Shown one piece after another: positions 59,569-64,000 of a DNA stretch of 64,000 nucleotides; the first letter of the stretch is position 1, and each line of letters starts with the position of its first letter. A model generated the notes under the pieces. It ran no database searches, was not told the DNA's origin, and saw nothing but the letters and a program-made list of their open reading frames with translations. Position numbers and translations under genes: made by a program. Where the stretch lies: assembly GCA_029959905.1 (NCBI GenBank), contig JASCNZ010000007.1, positions 1-64,000 on the forward strand. Direction: 5' to 3'. This DNA is from Microbacteriaceae bacterium PS02344. GTDB taxonomy: Bacteria; Actinomycetota; Actinomycetes; Actinomycetales; Microbacteriaceae.

Positions 59569-60798
59569 ATGTCTGCAGCGCTGCATCCCGATACCGTCGC
59601 CGTGCACAGCGGCCGCTCCGACCTCGGCGAGCTGGGCGTGCACGCCCTGCCGATCGACCTGTCGACGACGAACCCGCTGCCCGACGTCGAGCGCGGCGGC
59701 GACTCGTACGAGGCGATGGCCACGGGCGGACGCCCGCCGGCCGACGGCAGCCTCGTCTACGCGCGGTTGTGGAACCCGACGGTCGCCCGCTTCGAAGAGG
59801 CGCTCGCCGAGCTCGAGCACGCCGAGGCATCGGTCGCCTTCGGCTCGGGCATGGCGGCGATGACCGCGGTGATCCTCGCCCACACGAACGCGGTCGGCAA
59901 GCGCCACGTGGTCGCGGTCCGTCCGCTCTACGGCGGCACCGATCACCTGCTCGGCTCGGGTCTGCTGGGGGCCGAGGTCACGTACTGCGGTCCGCGCGAG
60001 GTGGGCGCGAGCATCCGCACCGACACGGGACTCGTGGTGCTCGAGACCCCGGCGAACCCCACGCTCGAGCTCACCGACATCGCCGACGTGGTCGCACAGG
60101 CGGGCGCGGTGCCGGTCGTCGTCGACAACACCTTCGCCACCCCGCTGCTGCAGAACCCGATCGACCTCGGTGCCGCGCTGTCGCTGCACAGCGCCACGAA
60201 GTACCTCGGCGGGCACGGCGACGTGATCGCAGGGGTCGTGGCGTGCAGCGAGCAGACCGCCGAGGCGCTGCGCCGCGTGCGGGCCGTGACCGGCGGACTG
60301 CTGCATCCGCTCGGTGCCTACCTGCTGCACCGCGGTCTCGCGACGCTGCCCGTGCGACTGCAGCGACAGCAGGAGAGCGCCCGCCGCATCGTCTCGTGGC
60401 TGCTCGACCGGCCCGAGGTCGCCGAGGTGTTCTACCCCGGGCTCGACGGCGATCCGCAGGGGCTGCTCGATCGGCAGATGCGCGGCACCGGAGCGATGGT
60501 CGCCATGCGCATGCGCGGCGGGTACGCGGCGGCATCCGCCGTCGCCTCGGCCACCCGCCTGTTCACCCACGCGGTCTCACTCGGCGGGGTCGACTCCCTC
60601 ATCCAGCATCCGGCCGCGCTGACGCACCGCCCGGTGCCGGCCGAGTCGCGCCCGGCCGCCGACATCCTGCGCCTGTCGATCGGTCTGGAGGCGGCGGACG
60701 ACCTCATCGCCGACCTCGCGGCGACCTTCGCCGGCGCATCGACCTCCGACCGGGTCGCCCCGCTCCACGACGCCCGCACGGGGGCCGGCCGATCGTGA
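59569..60798 (+). CDS. PLP-dependent trans-sulfuration enzyme (cystathionine gamma-synthase/lyase family)
   Basis: 409 aa from the ATG at 59569 (GGAGGG). Landmarks: YARLWNPTVARFEEALAELE, SGMAAMTAV, LYGGTDHLL, ETPANPTLELTD, VVVDNTFATPLLQNP and the PLP Lys in LHSATKYLGGHGDVIAGVV. The family covers cystathionine synthase, lyase and methionine gamma-lyase; sequence alone does not decide. The divergent Lrp regulator favours an amino-acid-degrading role. Confidence 0.9.
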   Translation: MSAALHPDTVAVHSGRSDLGELGVHALPIDLSTTNPLPDVERGGDSYEAMATGGRPPADGSLVYARLWNPTVARFEEALAELEHAEASVAFGSGMAAMTAVILAHTNAVGKRHVVAVRPLYGGTDHLLGSGLLGAEVTYCGPREVGASIRTDTGLVVLETPANPTLELTDIADVVAQAGAVPVVVDNTFATPLLQNPIDLGAALSLHSATKYLGGHGDVIAGVVACSEQTAEALRRVRAVTGGLLHPLGAYLLHRGLATLPVRLQRQQESARRIVSWLLDRPEVAEVFYPGLDGDPQGLLDRQMRGTGAMVAMRMRGGYAAASAVASATRLFTHAVSLGGVDSLIQHPAALTHRPVPAESRPAADILRLSIGLEAADDLIADLAATFAGASTSDRVAPLHDARTGAGRS

Positions 60799-60822
60799 GA
60801 GGGGTCGGTCGGAGCCGACGGT

Positions 60823-61290
60823 TCAGATCTTCGGCAGGGTGACCGTTCCGGTCGCGATGCTCTGCGTGGGCATGCGGTCGCGGTTGTAGGTGATGTCGGT
60901 GTAGCCGTGCGGCGTCGGGTTGCCATCCTCGTCGAGGCTCACGAACACGATCTTCTCGATCGTGAGGATGCGCTTGCGGGTGATCATGTTGCGCGCGATC
61001 GCCCGCATCGTGAGCGAGGTGCGCCCGAAGTGCGTCGCGGTGAGGCCGATCTCGATCAGGTCGCCCTGCACGGCCGATGCCTCGAAGTTGATCTCGGAGA
61101 TGAGTTTCGTCACGGCCCGGTAGTTGCCGAGCTGCACGATCGCGTAGATCGCGGCCTCCTCGTCGATCCACTTGAGCAGGCTGCCCCCGAACAGCGAGCC
61201 GTTCGCGTTGAGGTCTTCGGGCCGCACCCACTTGCGCGTGCGGAAGGTGATGCCGTCTTCAGACCAGAGGTTCTCTTCGTGCTTCGCCAT
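60823..61290 (-). CDS. Acyl-CoA thioesterase (YciA-type hotdog)
   Basis: 155 aa. Single hotdog domain with LNANGSLFGGSLLKWIDEEAAIYAI (the N/G-rich helix start with catalytic Asp/Glu region) and MRAIARNMITRKRILTIEKIVFVSLDEDG. Hydrolyses acyl-CoA. Lone minus-strand gene before the MarR/ribA group. Confidence 0.88.
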   Translation of the reverse strand: MAKHEENLWSEDGITFRTRKWVRPEDLNANGSLFGGSLLKWIDEEAAIYAIVQLGNYRAVTKLISEINFEASAVQGDLIEIGLTATHFGRTSLTMRAIARNMITRKRILTIEKIVFVSLDEDGNPTPHGYTDITYNRDRMPTQSIATGTVTLPKI

Positions 61291-61363
61291 GCCACCAGCC
61301 TAGGAACCCCGTGAGTCGCGGAGGTTACGCGGGTGCCGATTCGCCCGCAGTCACGGGCTGCCG

Positions 61364-61852
61364 TCAGAGGGCGGCCGTCACCCCGGGGAGGAGCTTGGAG
61401 AGGATGCCGGAGAGCTGTACGCGTTCCTCCGCGGTGAGCGGATCGAGCACCAGCTCGCGGATCTGCTCGACGTGCACGGGCGCAGCCGACCGCAGCACCT
61501 CGCGACCGGCGGGCGTGAGCGTCGCCGAGAGGGTGCGCTTGTCGCGGTGGCACGAGGTGCGCTCCACCCAGCCGCGTTCCTCGAGCGAGTCGAGCGCGTG
61601 GCTGAGGCGGGAGCGGCTGAGCCCCGCGATGCGCGCGAGCTCGGTCATCGTCGTCGCCCCGCCGTCGATCTGTCCCGCGAGCATGATGAGGATGGCGTAG
61701 CGGGCGTGGTTGAGGCCGACCTCGTCCTTCAGGGCTCGGTCGAGCACCTGCGGCAGCAGCTGTACGAAGCGGATGACCGGCAGCCACGCCTGCATCTCGT
61801 CATCGTCGAGGCGTCGGGGATGCCTGTCGGTCGCGTCGTCGCCCGAGGCCAT
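61364..61852 (-). CDS. MarR-family transcriptional regulator
   Basis: 162 aa from the ATG at 61852; a GTG two codons earlier (61858) overlaps the ribA stop and is also possible. Winged helix: VGLNHARYAILIMLAGQ, TMTELARIAGLSRSRLSHALDSLEERGWVERTSCHRDKRTLSATLTPAGREVL. Follows ribA directly, so co-transcribed. Ligand unknown. Confidence 0.92.
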   Translation of the reverse strand: MASGDDATDRHPRRLDDDEMQAWLPVIRFVQLLPQVLDRALKDEVGLNHARYAILIMLAGQIDGGATTMTELARIAGLSRSRLSHALDSLEERGWVERTSCHRDKRTLSATLTPAGREVLRSAAPVHVEQIRELVLDPLTAEERVQLSGILSKLLPGVTAAL

Positions 61853-61854
61853 GC

Positions 61855-62514
61855 TCACGCCGCCGTGAGATCGATGGTGTGCGCGGTGTGATCGCGCTTC
61901 GCCTCGAGGTACCGGGCGTTGGCCGGCGAGAGGTGCACGCCGGTCGGCACGTGCTCGGTCACGCGGATGCCGAGCCGACCGAGCTGGCTCGCCTTGTCGG
62001 GATTGTTGCTGAGCAGGCGGATGCTGTCGGCGCCGACCGCCGCGAGCATCTGCGCCGCGACCGTGTAGTCGCGTTCGTCCTCGCCGCGGCCGAGGGCGAC
62101 GTTCGCCTCGTACGTGTCGAGTCCCGCGTCCTGCAGGGCGTAGGCGTCGAGCTTGGCGTAGAGGCCGATGCCGCGGCCTTCCTGGCGCAGATACAGCAGG
62201 AAGCCGCCCGCGTCGGCGATGCGCTCGACGGCCTCGCGCAGCTGGGGGCCGCAGTCGCAGCGCTGCGACCCGAAGACGTCGCCGGTCAGGCATTCACTGT
62301 GCGGGCGCACGAGCGGCGCCACGCCCCCTTGTGCGGCGCGCTCCAGGGCGCCGCGCCAGTCGCCCAGGCCGAGCAGCAGGTGCTCGCGACCGTCGACGAG
62401 ACCGTCGAAGGTGATCACGTCGGCGGTGGTGGCGTAGCCGTCGGCGAACTCCATCGGCACGCGCACCCGGGTGCGCTCGCTGGCGACGGGGGCGGCCGTT
62501 GAACTTTCAATCAT
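61855..62514 (-). CDS. ribA: GTP cyclohydrolase II, monofunctional
   Basis: 219 aa from the ATG at 62514; a GTG at 62535 is an alternative. Converts GTP to the first riboflavin intermediate. Zinc ligands in SECLTGDVFGSQRCDCGPQL (three Cys), GTP loop YLRQEGRGIGLYAKLDAYALQD, and C-terminal LLSNNPDKASQLGRLGIRV. There is no DHBP-synthase domain and no other rib gene nearby, and it is paired with a MarR regulator, so it may serve a separate flavin or deazaflavin branch. Confidence 0.93.
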   Translation of the reverse strand: MIESSTAAPVASERTRVRVPMEFADGYATTADVITFDGLVDGREHLLLGLGDWRGALERAAQGGVAPLVRPHSECLTGDVFGSQRCDCGPQLREAVERIADAGGFLLYLRQEGRGIGLYAKLDAYALQDAGLDTYEANVALGRGEDERDYTVAAQMLAAVGADSIRLLSNNPDKASQLGRLGIRVTEHVPTGVHLSPANARYLEAKRDHTAHTIDLTAA

Positions 62515-62571
62515 GTCCGGTGCAACGCCGTCCACGCGGATCTATTCCCGTGAATCGGACGCGCGGCCGCG

Positions 62572-63024
62572 TCAGCCGACCGGACGGAGCATCGGGACGT
62601 GCGGGATCCCGTCTTCCGCGAACCGCGGGCCGCTGACGACGAACCCGAACTGGCCGTACCACTCGGCGAGGTGCTCCTGGGCGTCGAGCGCGATCGCCGC
62701 CCCCGGCCACCGTGACCCGATCCGTTCCACCGCGGCGCGCATCAGCTCGGCGCCGAACCCGCGCCCGCGCGCCGTCGACGCCGTCGCGACCCGGCCGATG
62801 CGGGCCAGGTCGGTGCCCTCGTCGCGCAGCACGCGCGCCGTCGCGAGCACGTCGCCGTCTTCCTCCACCCACAGCAGCTCGGCCTCGGGTTCGAGGTCGC
62901 GACCGTCGAGCTCGGGGTAGGCCGCCCGCTGCTCGACGACGAACACGGTGACCCGCAGCCACAGCAGCCGGTAGAGCGTCTCGGCGGGGATGTCGCGCAG
63001 GGGCGCGACCTGAAGGGAGTGCAT
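62572..63024 (-). CDS. ElaA-like GNAT acetyltransferase
   Basis: 150 aa from the ATG at 63024 (AAGGGAG). The start LYRLLWLRVTVFVVEQRAAYPELDGRDLEPEAELLW is the ElaA signature; acetyl-CoA loop RIGRVATASTARGRGFGAELM; C-terminal FVVSGPRFAEDGIPHVPM. Acetylates an unknown small amine or peptide. Confidence 0.92.
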   Translation of the reverse strand: MHSLQVAPLRDIPAETLYRLLWLRVTVFVVEQRAAYPELDGRDLEPEAELLWVEEDGDVLATARVLRDEGTDLARIGRVATASTARGRGFGAELMRAAVERIGSRWPGAAIALDAQEHLAEWYGQFGFVVSGPRFAEDGIPHVPMLRPVG

Positions 63025-63184
63025 GGTGCGTGGAACTGCTTTCGGTCGAGGGGTGCGCTCCTCCGTCCGTGGAGGGGTCGACTCATTCTCGCGCGTGGAC
63101 GGCGGAGGCAGCGCCGCGGCCGGTCCGGCCCCTCGCCGCCCCCGCGTAGACTGGGACCACAACCCCGGAGGACCCACGATCGTC

Positions 63185-63811
63185 ATGTCTGCCCCAGCCC
63201 GCACCTTCAGCGTGCGCCACGTGCAGCTGCTGCGCGCCCTCTTCGCGGCGACCGCGGCGCTGATGATCACCTTCTCCGCCGACCACTCGGCGGCCGTGGG
63301 GCTGTCGGTGTTCAGCGGTTTCGCGCTCGTCAGCGGGTTCGTGCTGCTGCTCTCGGTCTGGCTCGTGTTCCCCGCGGGCTCGCGCTGGCCCGCGGTCGTG
63401 CTCGGCATCCTCGGCGTCGCCGCCGGCATGGCGAGCGGCATCCCGGCGTGGCGCACCGAGGACTTCTTCTTCGTGCTCGTCTCGGCCTGGGCGCTGATCA
63501 CCGGCGTGGTCGAGCTGCTCGCCGGGCTCCGCGCCCGCCGCGCCGGCGATGCCGCCGCGCGCGATGCGATCACGGTCGGCGCCTTCGGCATCCTCCTCGC
63601 GGTCCTGCTGCTCCTGATCCCCGCCGGGTTCGCGCACGAGTACACGATCACCGATGCGGGCACCTACGAACTCACCGGCATCATCCTCGGTGTGGGCATG
63701 TTCGGCGGCTATGCGGCGCTCGTCGCCGTGTTCCTCGGCATCGCCGGGCTCACGCCCCGCAAGACGGATGCGGGGGCCCCCGCGGCGGCCGAGACGGAGG
63801 AGGCGCGATGA
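63185..63811 (+). CDS. HdeD/DUF308-like membrane protein
   Basis: 208 aa from the ATG at 63185. Six hydrophobic segments; GLSVFSGFALVSGFVLLLSVWLVF and SAWALITGVVELLAGLRAR resemble the GxxxLxxG paired helices of HdeD/DUF308 proteins. A GGAGG sits 15 nt upstream and a TAGACT -10 at 63147-63152. Overlaps the next gene (ATGA). Function unknown. Confidence 0.75.
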   Translation: MSAPARTFSVRHVQLLRALFAATAALMITFSADHSAAVGLSVFSGFALVSGFVLLLSVWLVFPAGSRWPAVVLGILGVAAGMASGIPAWRTEDFFFVLVSAWALITGVVELLAGLRARRAGDAAARDAITVGAFGILLAVLLLLIPAGFAHEYTITDAGTYELTGIILGVGMFGGYAALVAVFLGIAGLTPRKTDAGAPAAAETEEAR

Positions 63812-64000
63812 CCGACGAGAAGCCGAGCCGGCGCGACATCCTGCGACCGCTGCACCTGCTGGGGATCGCCCTCGCCTGCGGCGTGTTCGCGATGATCGTG
63901 ACCCTGGTGACCACCGGGGCGTTCACTCTGCGGGTCAACACCGCGATCGCGAACGGCTCGTACGAGGGACTGACGCCCTTCGCACTCGGCCTCGTCGTCG
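63808..64000 (+). CDS. Membrane protein, 3' partial at window edge
   Basis: ATG at 63808 overlaps the previous stop, so one operon. The first 64 residues read MTDEKPSRRDILRPLHLLG and one membrane helix (about 16-40), then LRVNTAIANGSYEGLTPFAL leading to a second hydrophobic stretch. Too short to assign. Confidence 0.6.
   Translation, partial: MTDEKPSRRDILRPLHLLGIALACGVFAMIVTLVTTGAFTLRVNTAIANGSYEGLTPFALGLVV

Overview
The window is a high-GC actinobacterial chromosome segment. ATGA-type gene overlaps, GTG and TTG starts, an rpsF-ssb-rpsR-rplI-dnaB block, an ECF41 sigma factor, LAxTG surface anchors and apparently leaderless promoters fit a member of the Microbacteriaceae (Microbacterium-like). 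This is inferred from gene content and style, not from a database match. The first ~70 bases are C/G homopolymer and look like a damaged contig end. The last gene runs off the right edge. I found no rRNA, tRNA, phage, insertion sequence or CRISPR array.

Layout. 71-3330: oligopeptide/dipeptide ABC transporter (two permeases, two ATPases; the first is truncated). 3444-4160: lipoprotein. 4365-6016: rpsF-ssb-rpsR-rplI, ending at a strong terminator. 6383-9396: two secreted proteins, one a giant chaplin-like repeat protein with an LAxTG anchor. 9634-9776: DnaA-box cluster in front of dnaB (9933-11312). 11646-13605: MFS exporter divergent from a CGNR regulator across a perfect inverted repeat. 13614-17758: CitA/CitB-type two-component system divergent from a CitMHS citrate transporter. 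17788-22757: phosphoesterase, small acidic protein, stress SDR, GH15 glucanase/trehalase-like enzyme, hypothetical, S4 RNA-binding protein. 22849-25829: OmpR-type regulator, kinase and PepSY-like protein sharing one operator type. 26106-32582: muropeptide (MurNAc) salvage cluster made of an AmiE-like serine hydrolase, a sugar ABC transporter, an RpiR/MurR regulator and NamZ. 32573-38689: DUF4328 protein, a decaying M20 peptidase pseudogene, DeoR regulator with a DUF4406 protein, SDR with an XRE regulator, and a quinone-reductase-like flavoprotein. 38773-41283: sortase-anchored phosphoesterase/LamG protein. 41463-43969: acetyltransferase-TetR operon and MFS. 44161-49800: PnuC, GNAT, ECF41 sigma with an NmrA-like partner, DUF808, msrB-msrA, PLDc_N protein. 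50156-54014: hydrolase, furA-katA, DnaJ protein. 54184-64000: YigZ, MATE, acyl-CoA ligase, Lrp with a trans-sulfuration enzyme, thioesterase, MarR, ribA, GNAT and two membrane proteins.

How the genes work together. Replication and translation core genes sit beside solute uptake (peptides, citrate, muropeptides, nicotinamide riboside), oxidative-stress defence (katA under a Fur-type repressor, msrAB) and cell-surface display (two LAxTG proteins). Many regulators are divergent from, or in one operon with, their probable target, and several operators can be read directly: CGNR 12919-12994, OmpR-type 23763-23790 and 25853-25907, RpiR 30480-30497, TetR 41427-41460, Fur 53019-53037.

Most unusual signal. 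Four intergenic elements (6108-6176, 25961-26025, 44041-44109, 49850-50126) share one architecture despite different core words: heptamers repeated at an exact 19-nt pitch on one arm, then their reverse complements at the same 19-nt pitch on the other. All lie beyond the 3' end of at least one gene, three of them between convergent genes. I could not assign them to a known repeat family.
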